64,000 nt of DNA from Rhodobacter sp. Lineage in GTDB: Bacteria; Pseudomonadota; Alphaproteobacteria; Rhodobacterales; Rhodobacteraceae. Positions within the stretch are counted from its first letter, which is position 1. Every line of letters starts with the position of its first letter. Positions 1-9,259 of the stretch are shown piece by piece. The notes beneath the pieces were generated by a model that was not told where the DNA came from, made no database searches, and was given only the letters and a program-made list of their open reading frames with translations. The position numbers were made by a program, and so were the translations under genes. The stretch covers positions 1 to 64,000 of the forward strand of contig JAIXUH010000007.1 in NCBI GenBank assembly GCA_027484145.1, given 5' to 3'.

Positions 1-887
1 CCGTAATCGGTGATGTTGGTGACGCGGCCCTTGTGGACCGAACCCAGCGGATAGGCCTTTTCAACGGCATCCCACGGATCTTCCTGCAGCTGCTTCATGC
101 CGAGGCTGATACGGTGGGTTTCCTTGTTGATCTTGATGACCTGCACTTTGACAGTTTCACCAATGGCAAGGATTTCCGACGGGTGGTTCACACGGCGCCA
201 TGCCATATCGGTCACGTGCAGCAGGCCGTCAACGCCGCCCAGATCAACGAACGCACCATATTCGGTGATGTTCTTGACCACGCCATCCACGGTCTGACCT
301 TCGGTCAGGTTGCCGATGACTTCGGCACGCTGTTCGGCTCGCGATTCTTCAAGGATTGCACGGCGCGAGACAACGATGTTGCCACGGCGACGGTCCATTT
401 TCAGAATCTGGAAGGGCTGCTTCATGCCCATCAGCGGGCCAGCGTCACGCACGGGGCGGACATCGACCTGCGAACCGGGAAGGAAGGCCACAGCGCCGCC
501 CAGATCGACCGTGAAGCCGCCCTTGACGCGGCCAAAGATCGCGCCTTCGACGCGGGTCTCGTTCGCATAGGCCTTTTCCAGACGGTCCCATGCTTCTTCG
601 CGGCGGGCCTTGTCACGGCTGATGACAGCTTCGCCACGGGCGTTCTCGACGCGGTCCAGATAGACCTCGACTTCGTCGCCGATATTGATGTTCGGCTGTT
701 CGCCGGGGTTCGCGAATTCTTTCAGATCAACGCGGCCTTCCATTTTGTAGCCGACGTCGATGATGGCCTGACCTGCCTCGATGGCGATCACGCGGCCTTT
801 GACAACCGTGCCCTCTTCGGGCGTGTCAATCTCGAAGCTTTCCTTCAGCAGGGCTTCGAAGTCTTCCATGGTAGCTTTAGCGCACAT
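1..887 (-). CDS. rpsA: 30S ribosomal protein S1, C-terminal part cut off by window edge
   Basis: Ribosomal protein S1 binds mRNA on the 30S subunit and helps initiation on structured or weak-SD messages. About 295 N-terminal residues are visible. Successive S1/OB-fold repeats can be read, for example GTVVKGRVIAIEAGQAIIDV, then VDGVVKNITEYGAFVDLGG and the start of a fourth, LGSVHKGRVTNITDYG at the window edge. The start chosen is the ATG giving MCAKATMEDFEALL; an in-frame ATG six codons later (869) would give MEDFEALL. The alphaproteobacterial S1 is usually about 550-570 residues, so roughly half lies outside. In relatives it directly follows cmk; here a plus-strand DoxX-like gene lies between them. 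Confidence 0.97.
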   Translation of the reverse strand, partial: MCAKATMEDFEALLKESFEIDTPEEGTVVKGRVIAIEAGQAIIDVGYKMEGRVDLKEFANPGEQPNINIGDEVEVYLDRVENARGEAVISRDKARREEAWDRLEKAYANETRVEGAIFGRVKGGFTVDLGGAVAFLPGSQVDVRPVRDAGPLMGMKQPFQILKMDRRRGNIVVSRRAILEESRAEQRAEVIGNLTEGQTVDGVVKNITEYGAFVDLGGVDGLLHVTDMAWRRVNHPSEILAIGETVKVQVIKINKETHRISLGMKQLQEDPWDAVEKAYPLGSVHKGRVTNITDY

Positions 888-1083
888 ATGCAGTTTGTCC
901 TTTGCAACGGTTTTCTGGCCATGCGGTTGGCTCCGCCGGTCTTGTCATGGTTCGGGCTAAATCCCACGGCCCCGGTAAACCGGCTGGGCGGGGGGTCTTG
1001 CCTGAATGTGGGGGCCTATAGCCCTTTCGCGCCTTGCTGGCAAGGGAAAGGCTGTCACCGGTTGACGTGACCCGCGGTTAAAG

Positions 1084-1099
1084 TTAGCACTATCGCTAA
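1084..1099. promoter_or_regulatory. Possible operator dyad before the DoxX-like gene
   Basis: TTAGC-ACTATC-GCTAA is an inverted repeat of five-base half sites ending 17 bases before the ATG of the DoxX-like gene. TetR/MarR-type repressors commonly bind dyads of this kind and DoxX genes are often so controlled, but no regulator gene is adjacent. Five-base arms can arise by chance. Confidence 0.25.
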
Positions 1100-1116
1100 G
1101 TGTAATCACAAGGTGC

Positions 1117-1506
1117 ATGATGGCCAAAGTGAACGCATCCACCCTCGGCTGGGCAATGTCAGGCTTCTTTGCCCTGTTCATGCTGGGCGCCTCTGTCGCG
1201 CCCAAGCTTGCGGGCCTGCCCATCGCCGCCGACACCATGGCCGCGCTCGGCTGGCCTGATGCGCCAATCCGGCTGATCGGGGTGCTGGAACTGGCCTGCA
1301 CCCTGTTGTTCCTCTATCCGCCCACCGGCCTCTTGGGGGCCTGCCTGACCATGGCCATCCTCGGCGGGGCGATGGTCACGCAACTGCGCGCGGGCAGCCC
1401 CTTGGCCAGCCACACGCTGTTCGGCCTTTATCTGGGCGTGGTCATGTGGGGCGGCCTGATCCTGCGCGATCCGCGCATCCGCGCCGTGTTCCCGCTGACG
1501 CGTTAA
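1117..1506 (+). CDS. DoxX-like small membrane protein
   Basis: 129-residue integral membrane protein with about four hydrophobic segments: roughly residues 8-28, 48-66, 68-90 and 100-118. The glycine-rich helices and the conserved type of E in the second helix ([15 protein letters not shown]) fit the DoxX/DoxX-like family, whose members are often linked to thiol or oxidative stress and quinone chemistry, though most have no defined function. AAGG sits five bases before the ATG; the second codon is also ATG. It stands alone on the plus strand between two minus-strand housekeeping genes, and its last four bases overlap the 3' end of cmk. Confidence 0.75.
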   Translation: MMAKVNASTLGWAMSGFFALFMLGASVAPKLAGLPIAADTMAALGWPDAPIRLIGVLELACTLLFLYPPTGLLGACLTMAILGGAMVTQLRAGSPLASHTLFGLYLGVVMWGGLILRDPRIRAVFPLTR

Positions 1507-2111
1507 CGCGCCGCCCGCCGCCGCCCGGCGTCCAGCCGCGCCTCGATATGCGCCACCGCCGCCGCAATCGCCGCCTCGACCGGCAGGTCCGACGTATCGA
1601 GCACCAACGCATCCTCCGCTGCTTTCAACGGCGCATCGGCGCGGCCCATGTCGCGGGCATCACGCTCCACCACTTCGGCCAGCACGCGCCCCTCGTCGCC
1701 GCCCACCTCCAGCCAGCGGCGGTGCGCGCGCACCACAGAGCTGGCGGTGACATAGAGCTTCACCTCCGCCTCCGGGCAGATCACCGTGCCAATATCGCGC
1801 CCGTCCAGCACAGCCCCCCCCTCGCGCCGCGCAAACCGGCGCTGAAACGCCACCAACGCCGCCCGCACCGCCGGAATCGCCGCCACCACGCTGGCCGCCT
1901 GCCCCGCTTCCAGTGACCGCAGATCCCCCCGCGCCAGATCCTCGGCAGACAGCGACACCGCTGCCGCCACCGGATCGCCGCCCTTGGCCCCCACGGCCCG
2001 ATACAAAAGCCCCGTGTCCAGATGGGCAAAGCCGAACCGCGCCGCCACCGCCCGCCCGATCGTGCCCTTGCCCGCCGCTGCCGGCCCGTCGATTGCCACC
2101 GTAAAGATCAT
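1503..2111 (-). CDS. cmk: Cytidylate kinase
   Basis: Phosphorylates CMP and dCMP with ATP to the diphosphates in pyrimidine nucleotide salvage and synthesis. The 202-residue product starts [19 protein letters not shown], with the P-loop GPAAAGKGT at residues 9-17, and carries the family segment [20 protein letters not shown] and the arginine-rich lid ERDARDMGR. The longer ORF (219 residues) adds an unlikely upstream extension, so the ATG at 2111 is preferred. It is divergently oriented to the PLP enzyme at 2234 with 122 bases between starts. In relatives aroA, cmk and rpsA are contiguous; here the three are separated by plus-strand genes. Confidence 0.95.
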   Translation of the reverse strand: MIFTVAIDGPAAAGKGTIGRAVAARFGFAHLDTGLLYRAVGAKGGDPVAAAVSLSAEDLARGDLRSLEAGQAASVVAAIPAVRAALVAFQRRFARREGGAVLDGRDIGTVICPEAEVKLYVTASSVVRAHRRWLEVGGDEGRVLAEVVERDARDMGRADAPLKAAEDALVLDTSDLPVEAAIAAAVAHIEARLDAGRRRAAR

Positions 2112-2233
2112 GCGTCCCCTCACACCCGCTTTTGCCCTCTCATAAGACGCACGCGCCGCCAAAGGAAGGCACCTTGCCAGTGCCCGCCCGATCTGCCGAT
2201 AGTGCCGCCAGACACCACCGAAGGGGAACCACC

Positions 2234-3451
2234 ATGGCAGACGACACCCGCACCAATCACCCCGGCTGGGGCGATGCCAGCCTTGCCATCCATGCCGGTG
2301 AACCGGTGGACCCGCACACCCGCGCCTCCTCGCCCAACCTCGTGATGTCGGCCACCTTTGCCCCGACCGAGGTGCCGGGTTTCTCCGCCCGCGATGGCCA
2401 CGGCTACGAAGGCTATGTCTATGCCCGCGTTGGCAGCCCCACCGTGGCGCAACTGGAAACCAAACTCGCCGCCCTCGAACGCGCCGAAGCCGCCCTGTGC
2501 TATGCTTCGGGCGTGGCGGCAGGCCATGCGCTGATCATGGGGCGGCTCTCGGCGGGTGATCACATCATCCTGCCCGAATCAAGCTATGTCGGCATTGCCG
2601 AACTGACGCGCGACACCCTGCCCCGCTTTGGCGTGCAGGCCAGCTTTGCCGATACCACGAACCCTGCCGCCGTTGCCGCCGCGATCCGGCCCGAAACAAA
2701 GATGCTGTGGATCGAATCGCCCTCGAACCCCACGATGCAGGTGTCAGACATCCGCCTTCTGGCCGACCTCGCCCATGCGCGCGGCGTGCGCGATGTGGCG
2801 GTCGATTCCACCTTTGCCACGCCGCTGGCCACCCGCCCGCTCGAACTCGGGGCCGATTTCGTCGTCCACTCCCTCACCAAATACATCGGCGGCCATGGCG
2901 ATGCGATGGGGGGTGCCGTTCTTGGCCGCAAGGCCGACCTTGCCGCCTTGGGGCTCGAGACGACGGTGCATTTCGGCGGCATCCTGTCGCCCTTCAACGC
3001 ATGGCTCATCCTGCGCGGCGCAGGCACCCTGCCCCTGCGGATGGAGGCGCATCAGGCCCGCGCCCTTGCCGTGGCCCAGCATCTGGAGGCGCATCCAGCA
3101 GTCAAGCGCGTGTTCTACCCCGGCCTGCCCTCGCACCCACAGCACGCCCTTGCCCGCGCCCAGATGAAGAACTTCTCCGGCATGCTGACCTTTCAAACCC
3201 ATGAATCCGGCCCCGCCGTCGCCGCGCGCATGGTCGAACGGCTGCAAATGGTGCACTTCGCCGTGTCCTTGGGCCATCACCGCAGCCTGATCTGCTGGAT
3301 CGGCACCAATGACATCAACACCTCCAGCTTCCGCCACGACGGCCCCGCCATGACCCGCTTCCGCGACTGGATGGGCGACGGCGTGTTCCGCATGTCGGTC
3401 GGCATCGAAGACGCAGAAGATATCTGCGCCGACCTTGATCTGTGCCTGTGA
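2234..3451 (+). CDS. Cys/Met metabolism PLP-dependent enzyme (trans-sulfuration family)
   Basis: 405-residue fold-type I PLP enzyme of the cystathionine gamma-synthase / beta-lyase / methionine gamma-lyase family, acting on sulfur amino acids in the cytoplasm. Family landmarks: YARVGSPTV near residue 62, the substrate/PLP region [28 protein letters not shown], and the Schiff-base lysine K216 in [16 protein letters not shown]. The C-terminal [18 protein letters not shown] matches the conserved SVG(I/L)E helix. AGGGGAACCACC precedes the ATG at 2234. Which reaction it catalyses (gamma-lyase, beta-lyase or synthase) cannot be settled from sequence reading. Monocistronic; a GGGCCG/CGGCCC hairpin lies at 3462-3480. 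Confidence 0.88.
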   Translation: MADDTRTNHPGWGDASLAIHAGEPVDPHTRASSPNLVMSATFAPTEVPGFSARDGHGYEGYVYARVGSPTVAQLETKLAALERAEAALCYASGVAAGHALIMGRLSAGDHIILPESSYVGIAELTRDTLPRFGVQASFADTTNPAAVAAAIRPETKMLWIESPSNPTMQVSDIRLLADLAHARGVRDVAVDSTFATPLATRPLELGADFVVHSLTKYIGGHGDAMGGAVLGRKADLAALGLETTVHFGGILSPFNAWLILRGAGTLPLRMEAHQARALAVAQHLEAHPAVKRVFYPGLPSHPQHALARAQMKNFSGMLTFQTHESGPAVAARMVERLQMVHFAVSLGHHRSLICWIGTNDINTSSFRHDGPAMTRFRDWMGDGVFRMSVGIEDAEDICADLDLCL

Positions 3452-3461
3452 TCAGACGTTC

Positions 3462-3480
3462 GGGCCGCATCCTTCGGCCC
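3462..3480 (+). terminator. Weak hairpin after the PLP enzyme gene
   Basis: GGGCCG-CATCCTT-CGGCCC begins about ten bases after the stop codon. There is no T run after it, so it is either a weak terminator or an mRNA 3'-end stabiliser. Confidence 0.3.
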
Positions 3481-3535
3481 ATGTAACCGGTGCAAAGGCC
3501 AGCGGTCTGCCGGATCAAAACGAAAAGGGGCCTGA

Positions 3536-4117
3536 ATGCCTTGGAGTTTGGATGAACTTGGCCGCAGCGACGAAGTCGATATGGCCTATGCCGAAGGGCA
3601 GGCGCTGCCGCGCAACCTGTCCAAACCCACCACGAAACTGGACACGGCCCTGTGGCCGGTCAGGGTGTTCATCGCGCCCGACTGCAAGAACCCGGTGATC
3701 CCGGACTATACCAAGGGCCCGGCCATCGGCGTCGTCGTGGTCAGCGCAGCCTTCCGGCAACTGGTCGAAAGCCTTGATCCCCTGCCCCATCACTTCATTC
3801 CCATGCACATCACCTTTCCCGACGGCAGGGTGCAGACCGATACGCATTTCATCTTCAAGCTGGGCCAGTTCGTCGAAGGCGGCATCATTCCGGAACAGTC
3901 TGAAATCCGGGTCAACATGTGGCAAGGCGAAGTGTCCCATTACGGGGCCACGACCCTGTCGCCCCGCCTTATGTGGCGGGCCGAGGCTGTGGCAGGCCGC
4001 CACATCTGGGCAGACCGCCATCTGCCCGCCACGGTCGTCGTCTCCGACACACTCTTTGCCCGCATGAAGGCGCAGAACATGACCGGCTTTCTGGCGATCG
4101 AGGGGCGGATCGCCTGA
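3536..4117 (+). CDS. Imm11/DUF1629-like protein (possible orphan immunity protein)
   Basis: 193-residue soluble protein without signal peptide. The C-terminal stretch RHIWADRHLPATVVVSDTLF followed by MKAQNMTGFLAIEG resembles the signature of the DUF1629/Imm11 family (a basic, W-containing loop, then a hydrophobic strand and an LTGL-like turn). Imm11 members are predicted immunity proteins of polymorphic toxin systems, but many occur as orphans. Start: ATG at 3536, preceded by AAAAGGGGCCTGA. No toxin gene, secretion marker or other immunity gene lies beside it; neighbours are a PLP enzyme and a small membrane protein. The family call is from motif memory, and the biological role is inference. 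Confidence 0.6.
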   Translation: MPWSLDELGRSDEVDMAYAEGQALPRNLSKPTTKLDTALWPVRVFIAPDCKNPVIPDYTKGPAIGVVVVSAAFRQLVESLDPLPHHFIPMHITFPDGRVQTDTHFIFKLGQFVEGGIIPEQSEIRVNMWQGEVSHYGATTLSPRLMWRAEAVAGRHIWADRHLPATVVVSDTLFARMKAQNMTGFLAIEGRIA

Positions 4118-4450
4118 CCCCGCGCAGGATGCCTCGGGCAAGGCAGGCACGCAGGATGCGGCCAGATTTCCCAGTTTGGGCGAGACCAGCATGATCTGTC
4201 GTCGAACTCTGCGACATGGCCTTTGCCGCCGTCCATCAAGTCCATGCGATGCGGGCCCCTGCACGGGGCAGCCAAACGGGCAGCGTCAGCAGCACCTATG
4301 CAAGCAGCATAATGTTAAGAAAGCCGAGCCCTTATGGCTCGTCTGGGCAAGCACGGCCGGGTGATCGACCGTCTACCGCCACAGCCGCCTTGCACCAGAT
4401 CGTGCAACTCAACATGCTGTATCCAATGCGGTGGCAGGTCAGGATTTGCG
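4118..4450. other. Intergenic region with no recognised gene
   Basis: 333 bases between the Imm11-like gene and the small membrane protein gene. The ORFs of the track here (for example 4216-4887 +, 3515-4264 -) are overlapping shadows with no family resemblance I recognise. I see no clear hairpin-T-run terminator or tRNA. It may contain the promoter of the 4451 gene; it could also be eroded remains of an accessory gene. Confidence 0.4.
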
Positions 4451-4897
4451 ATGAAGAACTTTGCCCTGAAAACCGGGATCGATGCGCGGATCGTCTGGTT
4501 CATCCCGCTGGCAACCGCCCTGACTGTTGTGGTCTATCTCGCGCTCACCTGGGTGGTGTCGGGCGCGTGCCAACTTCCAGACGGTCAGATGCTGCCGGTG
4601 CTGCTGGTCTTCGCGGTTTACCTGATGCCCTTCACCCTGCCTTTCGCCCTCGGCAGTTGGGTGCTGGCCCGGCTGCTGTGCTGGAAAGCGCGCCTGTCCG
4701 AACACCGCTCAGCCATGCTTTCGGGTTTCCTCGCCGGTCTGGCTGCCACAACCGTACCGGTGCTGTGGTATATGCCCCAAACCATCAGGGCAGGCGTCAT
4801 CGCCCTTTCCCTGCCCGGCGCATTTGGCGGTCTGCTGGCAGGCGGTATCGTCTATTGGCCGGGCTGGGCGCTGCTCCCATGGGTTAACAAAGGGTAA
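4451..4897 (+). CDS. Small integral membrane protein of unknown function
   Basis: 148 residues, beginning MKNFALKTGIDARIVWF. Four hydrophobic stretches are evident: about residues 14-36, 47-68, 88-104 and 111-135, so it is probably a four-helix inner-membrane protein. I do not recognise a family. The ORF extends upstream to 4334, but the ATG at 4451 starts directly before the first charged segment and helix and gives a normal topology; no strong Shine-Dalgarno is visible. The gene converges on aroA and is followed by a 17-base palindrome that also occurs after ychF. Confidence 0.55.
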   Translation: MKNFALKTGIDARIVWFIPLATALTVVVYLALTWVVSGACQLPDGQMLPVLLVFAVYLMPFTLPFALGSWVLARLLCWKARLSEHRSAMLSGFLAGLAATTVPVLWYMPQTIRAGVIALSLPGAFGGLLAGGIVYWPGWALLPWVNKG

Positions 4898-4938
4898 AAA
4901 TACCCGCGTAACCCATTGAAATCATGTAGCTGACGGCC

Positions 4939-4955
4939 TGTCCCTGCGTGGGACA
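4939..4955. repeat. TGTCCC-TGCGT-GGGACA palindromic element, copy 1
   Basis: A perfect hairpin with six-base arms and a five-base loop, extended here to CTGTCCC/GGGACAG. It lies between the 3' ends of the converging membrane-protein gene and aroA. The identical 17 bases occur at 22169-22185, immediately after ychF. It has no T run, so it may be a bidirectional transcript end or a short dispersed repeat. Confidence 0.6.
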
Positions 4956-4962
4956 GACCCGA

Positions 4963-6309
4963 TTATCCCCGGCGGATCGCGGCCCCAAGGCCGTTCATCA
5001 GCCCCTCGAAAATCGGGAACGACGTCATGATCGGGCTGGCATCATCGACCGCGATCGGCCGCTTGCTGGCCATCCCCGCCACAAGGAAGGACATGGCGAT
5101 CCGGTGGTCCAGATGGGTGGCGCAGGTGGCCCCCCCCGGCATCCCGCCCGCCCCCATGCCGTGAACGATCAGGGTGTCCTCGTCCTCCTCGACCTTCACC
5201 CCGCAGGCTTCCAATCCGCGGGCCATCGCGTCGATCCGGTCGCTCTCCTTGACCCGCAGCTCCTTGACCCCCCGCATCACGGTCTTGCCCGTTGCGAACG
5301 AGGCAACGATCGAAAGGATCGGATATTCGTCGATCATCGACGGCGCGCGGGACGGCGGCACCTCGATGCCCTTCATGTTGCCGCTGAATTTTACCCGCAG
5401 GTCCGCCACCGGCTCGCCACCCTCTTCACGCGGGTTCTGGAACTCGATCTCGGCCCCCATCTCGGACAGGGTGATATACAACCCGTTGCGGGTCAGGTTC
5501 TGGCTGACACCTGGCACCATGATGTCAGACCCCGGCACGATCAGCGCCGCACAGGTGGGAAACGCCGCCGACGACGGATCGCGCGGCACCGCTACCGACT
5601 GAGGCCGCAATTCCGGCCGCCCCTTCAGCGTGATGATGTGCCCCTCGGCCCCCTTTTCCACATGCAACTCGGCCCCAAAGCCCAGAAGCATCCGCTCGGA
5701 ATGGTCGCGAGTCGGTTCCCGCTCGATCACCACCGTCTCACCCGGCGCATTCAGCCCGGCCAGCAGCACCGCCGATTTCACCTGCGCTGAGGCGACGGGC
5801 AGCGCATAGCGGACCGGCACAGGGTTGGCCGCGCCCACCACGGTCATCGGTAAGCGCCCGCCTTTGCGCCCGTAGGCCTGGGTGCCGAACAAAGACAGCG
5901 GGTCCGTCACCCGCCCCATCGGGCGCTTGCGCAGCGACGCGTCGCCCGTAAAGGTCGCGGTCATCGGCGTGGTGGCCATCGTGCCCATGATCAGCCGCAC
6001 CCCGGTACCCGAGTTGCCGCAATCGATCACATCCGCCGGTTCCGAAAACCCGCCCACGCCCACACCATACACTGACCATGCGCCCGGCCCGTGCTGCGTG
6101 ACGGTCGCGCCAAAGGCCCGCATCGCCTTGGCCGTGTCCAGCACATCCTGCCCTTCCAGAAGGCCGGTGATCTTTGTCTCACCCACCGCCATGGCCCCGA
6201 AGATCAGCGCGCGGTGCGAAATGGACTTGTCGCCCGGCACTTCGGCCACGCCTGTCAGCGGCCCGCTTGCGGCAGAGGTCATCGGTTGCGCGGTGCCATG
6301 GCCAGACAT
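4963..6309 (-). CDS. aroA: 3-phosphoshikimate 1-carboxyvinyltransferase (EPSP synthase), class II type
   Basis: Transfers the enolpyruvyl group of PEP to shikimate 3-phosphate, the sixth step of aromatic amino acid synthesis. 448 residues from [10 protein letters not shown], with GAGGAGAGAG just upstream of the ATG. Landmarks: [13 protein letters not shown] near residue 25, [29 protein letters not shown], the conserved [13 protein letters not shown] with the catalytic-loop aspartate, [10 protein letters not shown] and [16 protein letters not shown]. The four motifs used to define glyphosate-tolerant class II enzymes (GDKS, SAQVK, RDHSE, NLTR) are all present, as in the CP4 type. Tolerance itself is inference. 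Separated from cmk by three plus-strand genes. Confidence 0.96.
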   Translation of the reverse strand: MSGHGTAQPMTSAASGPLTGVAEVPGDKSISHRALIFGAMAVGETKITGLLEGQDVLDTAKAMRAFGATVTQHGPGAWSVYGVGVGGFSEPADVIDCGNSGTGVRLIMGTMATTPMTATFTGDASLRKRPMGRVTDPLSLFGTQAYGRKGGRLPMTVVGAANPVPVRYALPVASAQVKSAVLLAGLNAPGETVVIEREPTRDHSERMLLGFGAELHVEKGAEGHIITLKGRPELRPQSVAVPRDPSSAAFPTCAALIVPGSDIMVPGVSQNLTRNGLYITLSEMGAEIEFQNPREEGGEPVADLRVKFSGNMKGIEVPPSRAPSMIDEYPILSIVASFATGKTVMRGVKELRVKESDRIDAMARGLEACGVKVEEDEDTLIVHGMGAGGMPGGATCATHLDHRIAMSFLVAGMASKRPIAVDDASPIMTSFPIFEGLMNGLGAAIRRG

Positions 6310-6411
6310 GTTCGTCTCTCTCCTCAACGTGATCGGGGGCCTGATAGCGCAAGCAGCGGCGGCGGTCCATGGGGCCTTGATGCGCAGGCCGCCTGACGCA
6401 TATCACAGGAC

Positions 6412-7479
6412 ATGAATCGCAGACGCTTTATCAGGGGAACCGCCATCCTGTCCGCCCTCGGGCTGGCCGGGGGCGGTGCAGGCATGGCCATATCATCCGC
6501 ACGCAACCGCTATTATGCTGGCCCGCCGTCAGACCATTTTGATGGCGTGCGGTTCTTCAACCCCGAAGGCGTGCCGCCGGGCGGGTTCACCGACCTGCTG
6601 AAATGGCAGTTCAATGGCGCGCGGCAGAAGTGGCCCGAACGGGTGCCGCTGGCCGCCACCGCCAAACCTGCGGCCAAGGTGCAGGATCTGACCATCACCA
6701 TGGTGGGCCATGCGACCATGCTGATCCAGACGGCAGGCCTGAACCTGCTGACCGATCCGGTCTGGTCGGATCGCGCCTCGCCCCTCGCCTTTGCCGGGCC
6801 AAGGCGGGTGATCGCGCCGGGCATTGCCTTTGACGACCTGCCCCGCATCGATGCGGTGCTGCTGAGCCACAATCACTATGACCACCTTGATCTTGCCACG
6901 TTGCAGGCCCTGCACGCGGCGCATCGCCCGCAGATCATCACACCCTTGGGCAATGATGCCCTGATCCGCGCGGCGATTCCCGACGCAACTGTCACCGTGG
7001 GGGACTGGGGGCATCAGGTAGCGCTTGGGCCGCTGACACTTCATTTTGAACGTTGCCACCACTGGTCAGCCCGTGGCATGGGCGACCGATCGATGGCCCT
7101 ATGGGCGGCCTTTGTGATTGACGGTCCGGCGGGGCGCATCCTGCACATCGGCGACACCGGGTTTGACCAGGGCCGCCCCTACCGCGACCTGCCGGGCAAG
7201 CATGGGGCCATCCGCGCGGCCATCCTGCCCATCGGGGCCTATGAGCCGCGCTGGTTCATGCAAGGCCAGCACCAGAACCCGGACGAGGCGGTGCAGGGCT
7301 TTCACCTCTCGGGTGCCGCCTATGCCGTAGGGCACCACTGGGGCACGTTTCAGTTGACCGATGAGGCGCGCGACGCCCCGCTGACGGCGCTGGACGCGGC
7401 CCTTGCGAAGCATGCAGTTGCGCCAGACAGGTTCCGCCCGCTGGCACCGGGCGAGGTCTGGGCCATTCCGCCGGTCTGA
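6412..7479 (+). CDS. Metallo-beta-lactamase fold hydrolase with probable Tat signal (UlaG/NAPE-PLD-like)
   Basis: 355 residues. The N terminus MNRRRFIRGTAILSALGL has a twin-arginine-like RRRF followed by a hydrophobic stretch, suggesting Tat export or membrane anchoring. The MBL metal motif is SHNHYDHLDL (about residues 152-161), preceded by TMVGHATMLIQTAGLNLLTDP, with later metal ligands in FERCHHWSAR, HIGDTGFD and VGHHWGTFQ. The order and the LTDPVWSDRASP segment fit the UlaG / N-acyl-phosphatidylethanolamine phospholipase D-like branch. The substrate is unknown; lipid or phosphodiester hydrolysis is only a family-based guess. Its start lies about 100 bases from the divergent aroA start, so the two may share a promoter region. 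Confidence 0.8.
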   Translation: MNRRRFIRGTAILSALGLAGGGAGMAISSARNRYYAGPPSDHFDGVRFFNPEGVPPGGFTDLLKWQFNGARQKWPERVPLAATAKPAAKVQDLTITMVGHATMLIQTAGLNLLTDPVWSDRASPLAFAGPRRVIAPGIAFDDLPRIDAVLLSHNHYDHLDLATLQALHAAHRPQIITPLGNDALIRAAIPDATVTVGDWGHQVALGPLTLHFERCHHWSARGMGDRSMALWAAFVIDGPAGRILHIGDTGFDQGRPYRDLPGKHGAIRAAILPIGAYEPRWFMQGQHQNPDEAVQGFHLSGAAYAVGHHWGTFQLTDEARDAPLTALDAALAKHAVAPDRFRPLAPGEVWAIPPV

Positions 7480-7494
7480 GCCCCTGCGAGCGGA

Positions 7495-8190
7495 TCAGCC
7501 CGCGCGGCGGAAGGTCAGATAATGCGGCAGGCGGTCTTCGCGCAGGGCCTTTTGTTCATAGCGGGTGGAAATCCAATCCTCCCACGCCTGCCCTAGGCCC
7601 GATTGTGCGATCAGGTCAAACCCTGCCTGCGGCACCTCTTCCAGCGTCTGGCGGACGTAATCGGAGATGTCGGTTGCCACGCGGAACTCGGCCCCCGGTT
7701 TCATCGCGCGGGCCAAGAGGGCCAGATACCCCGGCGTAACAAAACGGCGGCGGTGGTGGCGCGCCTTTGGCCACGGGTCGGGATAGTTGAGGAACACCTT
7801 GTCCAGACTGGCCGCCGGCAACACATCGAACAGGTCACGCACATCGCCCGGATGGATGCACAGGTTGGTCACCCCGGCCTGCCGGATCTTGCCCAACAGC
7901 ATGGCGATGCCGTTCACGAAAGGCTCGGCCCCGATCAGGCCGATACCGGGATAGCGCGCCGCCATATGCACCAGATGCTCGCCCCCGCCAAAGCCGACCT
8001 CAAGCCATACCGGGCGGTCGCCGAAGAGTGCAGGCAGGTCAAGTGGCGTACGGGCCGGGTTTTCAGCTGGGCTGACGCCCTTGAGGCTGAGCGCCTCCAG
8101 ATCCTGCGCCAGATAGTCCTTCTGGCTGGCGCGCAGGGTCTTGCCATGCACACGGCCATAGAAATTCCGACGCTCTGCAGTTTCCGTCAT
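7495..8190 (-). CDS. trmB: tRNA (guanine-N7-)-methyltransferase
   Basis: Uses SAM to methylate G46 of the tRNA variable loop. 231 residues starting MTETAERRNFYGRVHGK. The SAM-binding motif is VWLEVGFGGGEHLVHMA, and the family-specific NYPDPWPKARHHRRRFV follows. The ORF runs 42 codons further upstream without family-like sequence, so the ATG at 8190 is used. In relatives trmB lies immediately downstream of metK; here a plus-strand ChaC-like gene and a minus-strand lipoprotein gene lie between metK and trmB. Confidence 0.95.
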   Translation of the reverse strand: MTETAERRNFYGRVHGKTLRASQKDYLAQDLEALSLKGVSPAENPARTPLDLPALFGDRPVWLEVGFGGGEHLVHMAARYPGIGLIGAEPFVNGIAMLLGKIRQAGVTNLCIHPGDVRDLFDVLPAASLDKVFLNYPDPWPKARHHRRRFVTPGYLALLARAMKPGAEFRVATDISDYVRQTLEEVPQAGFDLIAQSGLGQAWEDWISTRYEQKALREDRLPHYLTFRRAG

Positions 8191-8255
8191 GCCTGCCACC
8201 CGTGCCCAAGATCGCGGCGTGGTGTCAGAACGCAAGGCTATGGTCAAGCGGTGCG

Positions 8256-9002
8256 CTACTGCAAGCGCGCCGGAACGGGCTTGCCCGCCTGCCGGAACAT
8301 GCGCCGTTCCGCCCAATCAAGATAGGTCATCAGGCGCGGCATCGACGGGTTGTGCGTGGCGATGAAGAACTTGGTGCCGCGCATAGCGGATTTCTTGATG
8401 TAGTCGGGCAACTCCGCGATTGCGGTGTCGGGAACGGCAGCCTTGGTGGCTTCGGGCGGCACGTTGGCCTCGCTCCACCTTGGGCCGCCCAGCCAGACGG
8501 CCGAGAACATCAGTTGCGCCTTGGGCACAGGCGTGCCCCCCGCCACCAACCCGTCGTAGAACATGCGGTGCACCTCTTGCCACGGGCGCGACTGATAACG
8601 CGGCCCCGCCTCATTGCCGATGCCGCAATAGGCATCATGCAGGGCAGCGGCATTCACGAATTCGGGCGAGCGCGGGTCACCGACGATGGGAATGAACAGA
8701 TCGGGGATCGAGGCGCCATCGGTCAGGGTGCGGGTGGGGGCAATCCAAGTTGCGGCCTTGGCATCGACGAAATCCAGCCGGTCCACGGTGGGAAAGAACT
8801 GCAGGCTGCGACCGGGAAGGGAGACAGGGGCGGGTGAAAGCCGGACGGGCGAGTTGCGGAAAAAGCAGTTCGCGGCGGGCTGGCATTCGCCCGCCAAACC
8901 GGGGCCATCCGGATTCGGCGCCACCTTTGGGGCCGGGGCACAAGCCGACATCAGCCCAATCAGGCCGAACCATCCCAAAACCAACGCCAGCTTTGCCATC
9001 AT
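8256..9002 (-). CDS. Predicted lipoprotein with DUF1353-like domain
   Basis: 248 residues beginning MMAKLALVLGWFGLIGLMSAC: a short charged start, hydrophobic core and lipobox LMSAC, so a lipoprotein anchored after signal peptidase II cleavage. The mature part contains the block TLTDGASIPDLFIPIVGDPR followed by ALHDAYCG, which is the typical DUF1353 arrangement (DGAS-P ... HD-C). DUF1353 also occurs in phage proteins; its biochemical role is not known. The second codon ATG (8999) is an alternative start. Upstream is a divergent region of 257 bases shared with the ChaC-like gene, with no strong signals I can read. Confidence 0.68.
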   Translation of the reverse strand: MMAKLALVLGWFGLIGLMSACAPAPKVAPNPDGPGLAGECQPAANCFFRNSPVRLSPAPVSLPGRSLQFFPTVDRLDFVDAKAATWIAPTRTLTDGASIPDLFIPIVGDPRSPEFVNAAALHDAYCGIGNEAGPRYQSRPWQEVHRMFYDGLVAGGTPVPKAQLMFSAVWLGGPRWSEANVPPEATKAAVPDTAIAELPDYIKKSAMRGTKFFIATHNPSMPRLMTYLDWAERRMFRQAGKPVPARLQ

Positions 9003-9259
9003 GCCATCCCGCACCATCCGAACGAATCGTAAGGCCAAACCGGGACGGGCGCAATGAATGGGTGAATTTCACAACAAACCTATGGCCTTAACAGAACAGG
9101 TCCGCCAGTGCCGCGGATCAGGACAGCATCACGCAGGACCGGGCCAATTTGCCCGGCCGCGTGGAAATTCAAGGCTGATGGTGGTATGCTGATCCGGCAC
9201 CGGACTAGCGCCGCCCTGCGCGGCTGTTGCACCGAACCAAAACGCAAGGATGCCGGACG

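Noticed and set aside
33-1070. 345-residue plus-strand ORF
   Set aside because: It is the complement of rpsA and its leader; the minus-strand reading has clear S1 repeats.
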